DNA from: Rhodopseudomonas boonkerdii
GTDB taxonomy: Bacteria > Pseudomonadota > Alphaproteobacteria > Rhizobiales > Xanthobacteraceae
Assembly: GCF_021184025.1 (NCBI RefSeq)
Contig: NZ_CP036537.1
Location: 2,914,001-2,978,000, forward strand
DNA length: 64,000 bases
Direction of reading: 5' to 3'
Shown: piece by piece, positions 17,818-25,513 of the stretch
Position numbering within the stretch: position 1 is the stretch's first letter
How the letters are laid out: every line of letters starts with the position of its first letter
Position numbers and translations under genes: made by a program
Notes under the pieces: model-generated
What the model was told of the DNA's origin: nothing
Database searches by the model: none
Seen by the model: the letters and a program-made list of their open reading frames with translations, nothing else

Positions 17818-17850
17818 GCGATATCGCGTGCGAACAGGGAGCGATATCGC
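17818..17850. promoter_or_regulatory. Two copies of palindrome GCGATATCGC
   Basis: GCGATATCGC occurs at 17818-17827 and again at 17841-17850, 23 bp centre to centre; the first extends to ACGCGATATCGCGT. They lie about 100-130 bp upstream of the Gly/Tyr-rich secreted protein gene. Paired palindromes at this spacing could be an operator for a dimeric repressor or activator. No regulator is known. Confidence 0.35.
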
Positions 17851-17948
17851 AGAAGCATGCCAAGAACGTGCGTGTTGAACCTGCGGCGCTGCTGAAACCA
17901 ACGAAAAGCATGCGCGTTATCCGCGCAGTGAACACGGGAGAACATCTC

Positions 17949-18269
17949 ATGAAAAAGGTAGCAGTTGTCTTTGCCTCCGTTGTCGCGCTCGGCGCGGTGG
18001 CGGGGAGCGCTCCGGCGGAAGCACATGGCTGGCGTCATGGTTGGGGCCCGGGCCCGGCGATCGGCTTCGGACTTGCGGCGGGCGCGCTCGCCGCGGGCGT
18101 TGCAGGGGCATATGGCCCTTACTACGGCCCCCGCTATTATTATGGCGGGCCGGGCTATGGCTATTACGGTCCGCGATATCGTCCTGCCTATTACGGCGGC
18201 TATGGCTATTATGGCCCGCGTTATGGATATGGCGGTCCGCGTTACTATCGGGCCTACGGGTACTGGTAA
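17949..18269 (+). CDS. Secreted Gly/Tyr-rich small protein
   Basis: 106 residues from the ATG at 17949, which has a good GGGAG site. A cleavable signal peptide (MKKVAVVFASVVALGAVAGS, cleavage near AEA) is followed by a Gly-rich hydrophobic segment (IGFGLAAGALAAGVAGAYG). The tail consists of Tyr-Gly-Pro-Arg repeats (YYGPRY, GYGYYGPRY, YGGPRYYRAYGYW). Such proteins are common in Bradyrhizobiaceae and of unknown function; the Tyr/Gly tail may be disordered or interact with the cell wall. A clear terminator follows. Confidence 0.8.
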   Translation: MKKVAVVFASVVALGAVAGSAPAEAHGWRHGWGPGPAIGFGLAAGALAAGVAGAYGPYYGPRYYYGGPGYGYYGPRYRPAYYGGYGYYGPRYGYGGPRYYRAYGYW

Positions 18270-18292
18270 GGCTTTTGGAGCCTGAGCAAAAG

Positions 18293-18325
18293 GAAAGCCC
18301 GAAGCAGCTTGCGCTTCGGGCTTTC
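18293..18325. terminator. Terminator hairpin, bidirectional
   Basis: GAAAGCCCGAAGC pairs perfectly with GCTTCGGGCTTTC around a 7-base loop, 24 bp after the Gly/Tyr-rich gene and 22 bp after the stop of the opposing 57-residue gene. It fits both convergent genes. Confidence 0.85.
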
Positions 18326-18346
18326 GCGTGAATCGCTAAGTGGGAA

Positions 18347-18520
18347 CTAGCGGCCTACGGCATTCCGTTTCGGATGCGGTGTGACAAACTCGTTCCATTC
18401 TGTGGCGCGAACCTTCTCTATTACCGCATCGTAATAGCCTTCGCGCTCACGCTGGAGCTTGGCTTGTTTCTCGCGAAACTGGAGGACGCGCTTCTCGATG
18501 TCGGCGCGCGCCGAGGACAT
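18347..18520 (-). CDS. Small coiled-coil hypothetical protein (paralogue of 19779-20222)
   Basis: 57 residues from ATG 18520, chosen because AAGGAAG sits at proper spacing; an ATG at 18535 and a long upstream frame also exist. The sequence RADIEKRVLQFREKQAKLQR is followed by EREGYYDAVIEKVRA. The same pattern, RSDIAQRVAIFRARQGTLNR then EREAYYISVQTRIRA, ends the protein at 19779-20222. The two define a small family of amphipathic helix proteins of unknown function. Confidence 0.62.
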   Translation of the reverse strand: MSSARADIEKRVLQFREKQAKLQREREGYYDAVIEKVRATEWNEFVTPHPKRNAVGR

Positions 18521-18784
18521 TGGGTCTTCCTTCATTTTCTTCTTTCTTTTGTTGTCATTCCGCCGTCGTGGGGGGTGGCACGTTTCCCGGCCGATTGTGG
18601 CGTCATTACAGCGGCCTCGGGGGATATCCAGCTCGAGTTCGGCCGATAAAAGACCCTCTAAACCCTCCGCTCCCGAAAAGGTTCCCACAAACCGGCTCTC
18701 AGGTGATAAATCGAGGGCGTCATGTTGCGCGGCTATAACAGCTGCCGCGGCCCGTGATGTCGCCGGGGCCTAGTGGGAGGGCAG

Positions 18785-18991
18785 ATGAGCAAGCAGGCAA
18801 TGCGCGAGGAGGCTGAGCGTCTGATCCGCGAGTCGCTGGAACGCAAAGCGGTTGTCGTGAAGCAAGGCAATACCCGCATTCTATCGACTTGCGGCAAATG
18901 TGGCGCCGCTAACAAGGTGTCAGCCCCCAAAGGGGTAACGCGGGTCGGATTCGCCTGCAAGGAGTGTGGTCACCAGCAAGTCACGTTATGA
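18785..18991 (+). CDS. Small zinc-ribbon protein
   Basis: 68 residues starting at ATG 18785 after GGGAGGGCAG. An N-terminal helix rich in Glu and Arg (REEAERLIRESLERK) precedes two CxxC knuckles, CGKCG near residue 37 and CKECG near residue 60, which should bind one zinc ion. It probably binds nucleic acid or protein in the cytoplasm. No named family recognised. Transcribed alone. Confidence 0.72.
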   Translation: MSKQAMREEAERLIRESLERKAVVVKQGNTRILSTCGKCGAANKVSAPKGVTRVGFACKECGHQQVTL

Positions 18992-19148
18992 GTGTAGAGC
19001 ACGGACGGCGTGAGATTTGCTTGGCATTGGCGAAGTCCGGGATCAAGATCGTGCCAATGGCAGGGAACTGCCTATTGAAAAACGATGACAGGGTGTGAAA
19101 CCTTAACCCTTGGACTGGTATCGGGTGCTGGTGGGTTTGGGGACGACA

Positions 19149-19397
19149 ATGCGTTTTCGCGTATCGAGTACTGTGGGGCTCCTGGTTCTGGCTGGCGTCA
19201 CGCCGGCTGCTGCGCAATCAATCCGGACGTCGGAACCGCTGGTTCTGGCACCCTATGAGAGCGCGCTTGTTTACGACGGCTCCTGTTCGGCCGGAAAGGT
19301 GCTGAAGGTGACCGGTGCGATCCGGGGACTGCGGCGCAAAAAGGCCTGCATCGCCATTGGCGAGGCTCAGGCCTCACTCGGAGCCGCCATTCAGTAG
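19149..19397 (+). CDS. Small secreted protein, DUF6719-like
   Basis: 82 residues from ATG 19149 (the frame begins further upstream at 19110). A signal peptide (MRFRVSSTVGLLVLAGVTPA, cleavage near AAAQS) is followed by a short domain with two Cys: VYDGSCSAGKVLKVTGAIRG, then LRRKKACIAI. The layout (DGSC..G.I..VTG and R..KC) resembles the DUF6719 proteins of Bradyrhizobium relatives, as far as I recall. The cysteines could form a disulfide in the periplasm. Confidence 0.65.
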   Translation: MRFRVSSTVGLLVLAGVTPAAAQSIRTSEPLVLAPYESALVYDGSCSAGKVLKVTGAIRGLRRKKACIAIGEAQASLGAAIQ

Positions 19398-19474
19398 GCC
19401 TTCGGCGTTAATCTTTTATTAGGCAGATTCAGCGCGCGGTCTGCAAGCGGCGGGAGAGATGATAAACTCTCGCC

Positions 19475-19678
19475 ATGATCAACCTTGCACCAGTCTCTGC
19501 GGTTCTGGCATCGGAAACATCGCGCAGCGTCCGGCCGCCTGCGGTTATCGACGGCAGTGACGATACCCAGCGAAATTACTGGGCGTATCGGTTGGGTATT
19601 TCTTCGGCGGATCTCAATGCCGCCATCGAAGCCGTCGGTCCTTCGGTCGCGGCTGTCCGCCGTCACCTTGGCAAATAG
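19475..19678 (+). CDS. DUF3606-like small protein
   Basis: 67 residues. The C-terminal half, YWAYRLGISSADLNAAIEAV followed by GPSVAAVRRHLGK, matches the DUF3606 pattern (W..xLGVs...L..Av..VG.sv..V..hL). Members are small, often stress-associated proteins of unknown function in Proteobacteria. The N-terminal 30 residues are diverged. The ribosome site is GGGAGAG, about 15 bp upstream. Confidence 0.72.
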   Translation: MINLAPVSAVLASETSRSVRPPAVIDGSDDTQRNYWAYRLGISSADLNAAIEAVGPSVAAVRRHLGK

Positions 19679-19778
19679 CCTGATCGTCCCCTGGCGTCGA
19701 TGCGCACCGGCCCATTTAAGGTGTAACCCCGCGAGGAAGGGCAGGCCGAGAGGAACGGTGCCTGGGATTTTCCGGGCG

Positions 19779-20222
19779 TCATAATCTCCCGGAATCGGGA
19801 TCGTTCTGCAGCGATGCGCGAATACGTGTCTGCACACTGATATAATAGGCCTCGCGCTCGCGATTGAGCGTCCCTTGTCGCGCCCTGAAGATTGCGACGC
19901 GCTGCGCGATGTCGGACCGGTCGGACGCGGCGGAATATCGGGGCGTATGCTTGGGCAGATCAGCACTAATATCGGTCGGCACAGGGATATTCCCGACATC
20001 GTCGCCAGACGACGTTATCGCAGCAACCGGTCCATCGGCCCCTTTCGGTGCTGCGTTGATATCGAGGGTAGGCGAGAGGGATGCGCCGTCGATCTCTGTC
20101 GAGGCTTTTGCCGATACCAGCCCGAGCTTGCTTGCCGCCGCCGGATGCGCGGTAGCCACCTGCTGAACAAATGCCAGCGCTTGTGCAACCAACCGGTCAC
20201 GTTCTTCTTTCCAGGATGCCAT
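19779..20222 (-). CDS. Hypothetical protein with C-terminal coiled-coil (paralogue of 18347-18520)
   Basis: 147 residues from ATG 20222 behind AGGGAGCG; the frame extends upstream to 20246. The N-terminal 45 residues form a helix (SWKEERDRLVAQALAFVQQV), a Pro/Ser-rich middle follows, and the last 50 residues repeat the RSDIAQRVAIFRARQ...EREAYY pattern of the 57-residue protein at 18347-18520. No known domain. Expansion of one short motif into a larger protein 1.3 kb away suggests duplication. Confidence 0.62.
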   Translation of the reverse strand: MASWKEERDRLVAQALAFVQQVATAHPAAASKLGLVSAKASTEIDGASLSPTLDINAAPKGADGPVAAITSSGDDVGNIPVPTDISADLPKHTPRYSAASDRSDIAQRVAIFRARQGTLNREREAYYISVQTRIRASLQNDPDSGRL

Positions 20223-20371
20223 GACGCGCTCCCTAGCTTCGAGCATTGTCGTGGCACCTCCGAAAGATCGTCAACCTTACCGGGGTGCCGGTCAACTCCG
20301 TGGATGAATGATAGTCGGTCCTTGCGGCTCAATAGCGATGCCGATAGTCCAGAAGGTCAAGGGAGATTGCC

Positions 20372-20611
20372 ATGACCAAGTTTGATCTGGACTCACTGAG
20401 CATCGAGGAACTCGCCGCGTTGCGTGACCACGCAACGGAAAAGCTCGCAGAGAAAGTCGCCGCGCGTCAGGCCGAGCTCGAAGCGGAACTCGAAAAGCTG
20501 GCGCAGTATGGCAAGGTCGCCAAGAAATCGCCGGCGACGCCTGTTGCGAAACCCAGAAGGGAGGAAGCCAAGGCGGAGTCATCGCCAGCGGATGTGTCGC
20601 GCGCCGCTTGA
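20372..20611 (+). CDS. H-NS-like oligomerisation domain without DNA-binding domain
   Basis: 79 residues with a good GGGAGA site. DLDSLSIEELAALRDHATEK, then a heptad helix of Ala/Glu/Lys, aligns by eye with the start of the H-NS-type protein 175 bp downstream (DLKSLSVPELLALRDDIDKQ). The C-terminal part is only a basic, Pro/Ala-rich tail (ATPVAKPRREEAKAE) with no H-NS DNA-binding motif. It could dimerise with H-NS partners and modulate them, like H-NST-type truncated proteins; that is an inference. Confidence 0.65.
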   Translation: MTKFDLDSLSIEELAALRDHATEKLAEKVAARQAELEAELEKLAQYGKVAKKSPATPVAKPRREEAKAESSPADVSRAA

Positions 20612-20785
20612 CGCCGACGGTGCCGCGGGATTTCTGGTTGCGGGAGTCGTTGTGACTCGTGGAGCAATCATATAGCGGTGCTCGGACACCGCAAAGGTGT
20701 GATTCGTTGTTTCAAACGCCCATGCCCCGGCGCGCGTTTTGTGCGTCACCAAGAGGAGCATGCATATATTATCCCGGAGTGCGCA

Positions 20786-21112
20786 ATGCCGCCGCCCGAT
20801 TTGAAATCTTTGTCCGTTCCCGAACTGCTGGCGCTGCGGGACGATATTGACAAGCAGCTCATGGTTCACCGGGCCGAGTTACAGGCGCAGCTGGCCCAGA
20901 TCGGTAATGTGAACGGCAAGGGCGGTCCGATACGCGGCGTCAAGATCGCTCCAAAGTATCGACACCCTCAAACAGGCGAGACTTGGACGGGCCGAGGTGG
21001 TGTCGCCGGGTGGCTGGCCAGGGAAATCGCGGCCGGTCACAAACGCGAAGACTTCCTCATCGAAAAGCCAAGCCGCAACAGAGCGAGCAACGGGCGCAGC
21101 AAAGATAAGTGA
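20786..21112 (+). CDS. H-NS histone-like (HvrA family) nucleoid protein
   Basis: 108 residues from ATG 20786; the 36-codon upstream extension looks non-coding. An N-terminal helix for dimerisation (LKSLSVPELLALRDDIDKQL) is joined by a linker to the C-terminal DNA-binding motif YRHPQTGETWTGRGGVAGWL, the H-NS signature (Y.NP..GETW.GRG..P.WL). It binds AT-rich DNA and silences genes. The tail is basic (KPSRNRASNGRSKDK). It sits just downstream of a truncated relative. Confidence 0.9.
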   Translation: MPPPDLKSLSVPELLALRDDIDKQLMVHRAELQAQLAQIGNVNGKGGPIRGVKIAPKYRHPQTGETWTGRGGVAGWLAREIAAGHKREDFLIEKPSRNRASNGRSKDK

Positions 21113-21196
21113 GCGCAGCGTTATGATGAAGGCGCGGGTGGTACCGAATGGCCGTCTGCGGCATTGTCTATCCGCGTTCAGTTCGGGTGACATCGC

Positions 21197-21961
21197 ATGT
21201 TGAAGGCATCGGATTTTCATCGTGGCGTGGAGAGACTTGGCGAGCTCATTGCCGAAGCCCGCGTGATCGTACCATTCACCGGCGCGGGCATCTCAACCGA
21301 AACAGGCATCCCCGACTTTCGTTCGCCGGGTGGCCTGTGGAGTCGGAATAGACCGATTCCATTCGACGAGTTCGTCGCCGATCAGGATGCGCGCGATGAA
21401 TCCTGGCGGCGCAGATTCGCCATGGAGGAAGTCTTCGCAGCGGCAAGGCCAGGTCGCGGTCATCGCGCATTGGCGACGCTCTACAGGGCCGGAAAGATCC
21501 CGACCGTCATTACGCAGAATATCGACAATCTGCACCAACGATCGGGCTTTGCGGCAGACGATGTGATCGAGCTCCATGGCAACACGACTTACGCACGCTG
21601 CGTCGGTTGCGAAGCACGATACGAACTGCAATGGGTGAAGACGCGTTTTGATCAAGAAGGATATGCGCCGGATTGCAGCGTGTGCGGCGCGCCGGTGAAG
21701 ACTGCGACGATTTCGTTCGGTCAGGCAATGCCGGCAGACGAAATGCGTCGCGCTGCTGAAATGTCGCAGCGCTGCGATCTCTTCATCGCGATTGGATCGT
21801 CACTTGTCGTTTGGCCTGCCGCCGGATTTCCGCTGATGGCGAAACGTGCAGGTGCCCGGCTTGTGATCATCAACAACGAACCGACCGAACAAGACGAGCA
21901 TGCAGACCTCGTCATCCATCAAGACATCGGTGAAACGCTCGGTCCGTTCGTTGGAAACTGA
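21197..21961 (+). CDS. Sir2-family NAD-dependent protein deacylase
   Basis: 254 residues, cytoplasmic. The NAD-binding GAGIST (29-34), DFRSPGGLW (40-48), TQNIDNLH (106-113) and catalytic His127 in ELHG are all present. Cys135, Cys138, Cys160 and Cys163 form the structural zinc site. The usual RPDVVFFGE stretch is replaced by VKTATISFGQAMP, a variant I recall from a subset of bacterial sirtuins. GSSLVVWPAAGFP and INNEPT complete the Rossmann part. It removes acyl groups from lysines using NAD. No acyl-CoA synthetase or acetyltransferase lies beside it, so its substrate is unknown. Confidence 0.93.
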   Translation: MLKASDFHRGVERLGELIAEARVIVPFTGAGISTETGIPDFRSPGGLWSRNRPIPFDEFVADQDARDESWRRRFAMEEVFAAARPGRGHRALATLYRAGKIPTVITQNIDNLHQRSGFAADDVIELHGNTTYARCVGCEARYELQWVKTRFDQEGYAPDCSVCGAPVKTATISFGQAMPADEMRRAAEMSQRCDLFIAIGSSLVVWPAAGFPLMAKRAGARLVIINNEPTEQDEHADLVIHQDIGETLGPFVGN

Positions 21962-22158
21962 TGCGAGGCTGATTCTTTGCGCTGCAAGCTGTTCATAGCT
22001 CGCACAGTAATCGTTTTTTATCTTTGCTGAGCAGTCGGCAGTGTTATCTTCGAATCGCAGGAGATTCGCACCGCTTCGTCGAGCAGAAATCTCGACGAAG
22101 CATGTGAAATAGCGCTGACCTCGGGCTGGCAGCGCAATTGATAGTGGGATCCGGGGCC

Positions 22159-22806
22159 ATGGGGTCGGATGCATTTGAGTCGAAGCGCGGGTTGATGCCC
22201 GGTGTCGGAGCGTCGCGCTCGTCGGGCGAGAATCTTGGCAACGCGCAGCGTTCCTCGGTCGATCCGTTTGCGGGCGAGGGTTCGGCAGTCGATCTCGTCG
22301 AGATTCGTGGCGTCATCAAATGGTTTGATGCCTCCAAGGGCTATGGCTTCATCATTCCGGATAATGGCGCGGCGGATGTGCTGCTGCATGTCACCGTGCT
22401 GCGCCGCGATGGTTTTCAGACCGCTTATGAAGGCGCGCGCATTGTTGTCGAATGCGTTCAACGCGCGAAGGGTTATCAGGCTTTCCGTGTCGTCTCGATG
22501 GACGAGTCGACGGCAATTCATCCGGCGCAAATGCTGCCGCCGCGGACGCACGTCACGGTGACCGCGACAAGCGGTCTCGAGCGGGCGCAGGTCAAGTGGT
22601 TCAATCGTCTCCGCGGTTTCGGGTTCCTGAGCTGCGGCGAGGGGACGCCGGATATCTTTGTCCACATGGAAACGCTGCGTCGCTATGGCATGACCGAGCT
22701 GCGTCCGGGTCAGTATGTGCTGGTCCGTTTCGGTCCTGGCTCGAAGGGCATGATGGCTGCGGAAATCCAGCCCGAAGGTGGCACTCCTGGCCTCTCGTCG
22801 CACTGA
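22159..22806 (+). CDS. Protein with two cold-shock domains
   Basis: 215 residues from ATG 22159 (GGGATCCGGGG upstream). Two cold-shock (S1-like OB) domains are separated by about 35 residues. The first starts [18 protein letters not shown] with LLHVTVL; the second is [20 protein letters not shown] with [13 protein letters not shown]1 (KGYGFI, RGFGFL) and RNP2 (VLLHV, IFVHM) motifs are visible in both, so both should bind single-stranded nucleic acid. An unstructured N-terminal 45 residues precedes them. Double-CSD proteins are typical of Alphaproteobacteria and are often growth-phase regulated. Confidence 0.93.
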   Translation: MGSDAFESKRGLMPGVGASRSSGENLGNAQRSSVDPFAGEGSAVDLVEIRGVIKWFDASKGYGFIIPDNGAADVLLHVTVLRRDGFQTAYEGARIVVECVQRAKGYQAFRVVSMDESTAIHPAQMLPPRTHVTVTATSGLERAQVKWFNRLRGFGFLSCGEGTPDIFVHMETLRRYGMTELRPGQYVLVRFGPGSKGMMAAEIQPEGGTPGLSSH

Positions 22807-22973
22807 CGGCGATCTCCAAACAATGTCGTCGGCGTCTCGTTACGACCGCGCCTGTTCAGGACAGAGCGGTTTTCACGCGCCTGTGCTGTGCGACGCACTG
22901 GCGTCCTGGGGCTAGTGCGGAGTAGGGTTCGCGCGCCCGGCGCGTCGCTCGGGTTGCTCCTGGAAACCCGTCG

Positions 22974-23477
22974 ATGACCGGCTTTGTTCGTTCCGCTTCC
23001 TTGTTCTCGCTTCGCGACCGGCTGCCTGCGCGCCTGCTGCTGCTGATAATGCTCCTGTTCGGTTATCTCGGGGCTCACGCATCATATGGCGCTGAGCTGC
23101 AGCCGCTGGAAATTGCGACGAAGTCGGGCGTTCGGATGTTCTCGGTGGAGATGGCGGTCACCGACGAGGAGCGGGCCAAGGGCCTCATGTACCGCAGGGA
23201 GCTGCCCGACGGTCGCGGGATGCTGTTCGATTTCACGCCCGAACAGACGGTCTCGATGTGGATGAAGAACACCTATATCTCGCTCGACATGATCTTCATC
23301 GGTGCGGACGGTCGCGTGACACGGGTTGCCGAGAATACGGAGCCCGAATCGACGCGGATCATCTCATCGGGAGGTCCGGCGAAAGCGGTGCTCGAAGTCA
23401 TCGCGGGCACCGCGCGCAAGTATGGAATTGCCGAGGGTGACCAGGTGGTGCACCCCTTGTTCAAGAAGCGTCGGTAG
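22974..23477 (+). CDS. DUF192-family exported protein
   Basis: 167 residues. A hydrophobic segment at 17-40 ([20 protein letters not shown]) acts as signal peptide or anchor. The rest is a DUF192 domain: [20 protein letters not shown], then [20 protein letters not shown] and [12 protein letters not shown], which are the family hallmarks. It is probably periplasmic; the function of DUF192 is not established. A tRNA-Pro gene follows 62 bp downstream. Confidence 0.9.
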   Translation: MTGFVRSASLFSLRDRLPARLLLLIMLLFGYLGAHASYGAELQPLEIATKSGVRMFSVEMAVTDEERAKGLMYRRELPDGRGMLFDFTPEQTVSMWMKNTYISLDMIFIGADGRVTRVAENTEPESTRIISSGGPAKAVLEVIAGTARKYGIAEGDQVVHPLFKKRR

Positions 23478-23539
23478 GCAAATAAGCGCCGGATGAGCCT
23501 TGCTGGGCCGTCCGTAAGCGTGTATCGACACCGCAATGG

Positions 23540-23616
23540 CGGGGTATAGCGCAGCCTGGTAGCGCGGCGGTTTTGGGTACCGCAGGTCCGAGGTTCGAAT
23601 CCTCGTGCCCCGACCA
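23540..23616 (+). tRNA. tRNA-Pro (anticodon TGG)
   Basis: Cloverleaf with acceptor CGGGGTA/TGCCCCG, D arm GCGC..GCGC, anticodon stem GCGGT/ACCGC around TTTGGGT (anticodon TGG), T arm CGAGG-TTCGAAT-CCTCG, discriminator A and encoded CCA at 23614-23616. Confidence 0.96.
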
Positions 23617-23665
23617 TCAGCCCGGGACATTGTTGAACATCCAGATGCGCCGCGTCAGGCGGAGG

Positions 23666-24850
23666 CTATTCTGCTGCTTTTGACGGTGCTTCCACCGGCT
23701 TGGTGGCATCAGTGGCTGCAGGCTTTGGCAGCGGTTTGTCCTGCTTCTTCGACCAGGAGATGTAATAGGCCACGAGGGTCATGATCGCGATCCCGGCGAC
23801 GCTGACGAAGAGCTGCGCCAGAAACGAGCCCGACGACATCGTCAGCTGAAAATGGCCGACGAAGGACAGGAACACGCCGACGCAGAACACGGCGAGCGAC
23901 TGCTGGCCGCATTTGATCAGCGGGCGGAACACCGGCCATTCCAGACCCTTCCATTCCTTTGGCACGAAACGGGTCACGAAGAACGCGATGATCACAAAAT
24001 GCAGCACGCGATACGGCGCGAGATTTGTCTTGTCGTTCGGGTTGAAGGCCTCAAACAGCCAGTTCGGCATGATCATGTGGCCATAGTCAGGGAAACGGCC
24101 GGCCATCGTCATCGCCAGTGCGAATAACAGATAGGCGATGCCGAAATAGAGCAGCACCTTGGAGCGGATCACTGAACGCGACTCCAGCGCGCCGCCGAGC
24201 GCAAACCAGGCGCCGAACACGAACAGGAGCTGCCAGGTGAACGGATTGAAATACCAGACGCCATAGGGATAGGCTGGCAGGTTCCAGCCGAACTGGCGGG
24301 CAGCGAAATACAGCGCCAGCGACGCCAGCATCGTGAGGTCCGGCTTGCGCAGCATCATCCAGAGCACCGGCGGGAAGAAGCCCATCAGCACGATGTAAAG
24401 CGGCAGCACGTCGAGATTCAGCGGCTTGAACTTGAGTAGGAGGCCGTTGGTGAGGGTCTGGATCGGATTATCGACCAGGCCAGCTACGTTGAACTCGTTG
24501 ATGATATCGGGGTCGTTATAGCGCTGTGCTACCCAGCCGATGGCGGCGATGTAGATCACGAACAAAATGACGTGGGCGACATAGAGTTGCCAGACGCGCT
24601 TGGTCAGGCGGGTAGCGCCGACAATGAAGCCGCGCTCCAGCATCATCTTGGCGTAGACGAAGGATGCCGTGTACCCGGAGATGAAGACAAACAGGTCTGC
24701 CGCATCGGAAAAGCCGTAGTTCCGGGTTGTCACCCAGTTCACCACATTGTCCGGGATATGATCGAGGAAGATCGCCCAGTTGGCGATGCCACGAAACAGG
24801 TCTAACCGCAGGTCTCGGCCTTTGGGGGGGAGTGTGGCGTGGATTTCCAT
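23666..24850 (-). CDS. OpgC-family membrane acyltransferase
   Basis: 394 residues with about ten transmembrane segments. The N-terminus (RDLRLDLFRGIANWAIFLDH then IPDN..) and FVFISGYTASFVYAK are characteristic of OpgC proteins, which add succinyl groups to periplasmic glucans in the inner membrane. Other conserved parts are GVWYFNPFTWQLLFVFGAW and the C-terminal cytoplasmic tail rich in Lys, Pro and Ala (SKKQDKPLPKPAATDATKP). No opgG/opgH lies in the window. Substrate identity follows from family membership only. Confidence 0.88.
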   Translation of the reverse strand: MEIHATLPPKGRDLRLDLFRGIANWAIFLDHIPDNVVNWVTTRNYGFSDAADLFVFISGYTASFVYAKMMLERGFIVGATRLTKRVWQLYVAHVILFVIYIAAIGWVAQRYNDPDIINEFNVAGLVDNPIQTLTNGLLLKFKPLNLDVLPLYIVLMGFFPPVLWMMLRKPDLTMLASLALYFAARQFGWNLPAYPYGVWYFNPFTWQLLFVFGAWFALGGALESRSVIRSKVLLYFGIAYLLFALAMTMAGRFPDYGHMIMPNWLFEAFNPNDKTNLAPYRVLHFVIIAFFVTRFVPKEWKGLEWPVFRPLIKCGQQSLAVFCVGVFLSFVGHFQLTMSSGSFLAQLFVSVAGIAIMTLVAYYISWSKKQDKPLPKPAATDATKPVEAPSKAAE

Positions 24851-25078
24851 GCAGACCGTTTCGGAAGCCGGGTGGAAGGAGCAGAGGGGGACACAGAACG
24901 CTGATCAGGATAGCCTGTTTCCGGCCCCGATTGTCACGACGCCGGGGACCGAATATACACCTTGCCAAGCCGCCGAACGACGGAATCGCGGGTAAATCTT
25001 CGTGAAAACTGGATATACCAGCCCCGCCGTTTTCACCACATTGTCGCAGTGTCGCATCTTCGAAAGCTGTCCCATTCC

Positions 25079-25384
25079 ATGACCGCACGTATCTTCAAGG
25101 CCGCCAAAAATGCCATGCAGTCCGGCTTGGCCAAGACCCGTGATTGGCAGCTCGATTACGAGCCGGAGCAGGCACGGGTGATCGAGCCCCTGATGGGGTG
25201 GACCTCCTCCACCGACATGAAGCAGCAACTCTCGCTGCATTTCGACACTAAAGAGGACGCCATCGCCTATTGCGAGCGCGAGGGCATCGCCTACCAGGTG
25301 ATCGAGCCGAAAGCACGGATCGAGCGGAAAGTCGCCTATGCCGACAATTTTGCATTCGGTCGCCAGGAACCCTGGTCGCACTGA
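25079..25384 (+). CDS. NDUFS4-like complex I accessory subunit
   Basis: 101 residues from ATG 25079. This is the ETC complex I subunit conserved region (NDUFS4/18 kDa family) of alphaproteobacteria and mitochondria: ARIFKAAKNAMQSGLAKTRDW then WTSSTDMKQQLSLHFDTKEDA and IAYCEREGIAYQVIEP. It binds peripherally to NADH:ubiquinone oxidoreductase on the cytoplasmic side. No nuo genes are in the window. It is divergent from the opgC-like gene across a 228-bp region. Confidence 0.92.
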   Translation: MTARIFKAAKNAMQSGLAKTRDWQLDYEPEQARVIEPLMGWTSSTDMKQQLSLHFDTKEDAIAYCEREGIAYQVIEPKARIERKVAYADNFAFGRQEPWSH

Positions 25385-25513
25385 CCGCCCCGCGCCCCCC
25401 AGCTACCGCGTCCAAAGTTAGGGTTGCGCTGGTCCGCCGCGCAATGACACGATCCCGTGCCCCGTCCAGAGGGCCGGGCAAACAAGAAACGGATTTGCAG
25501 GAAACGGGAGCCG

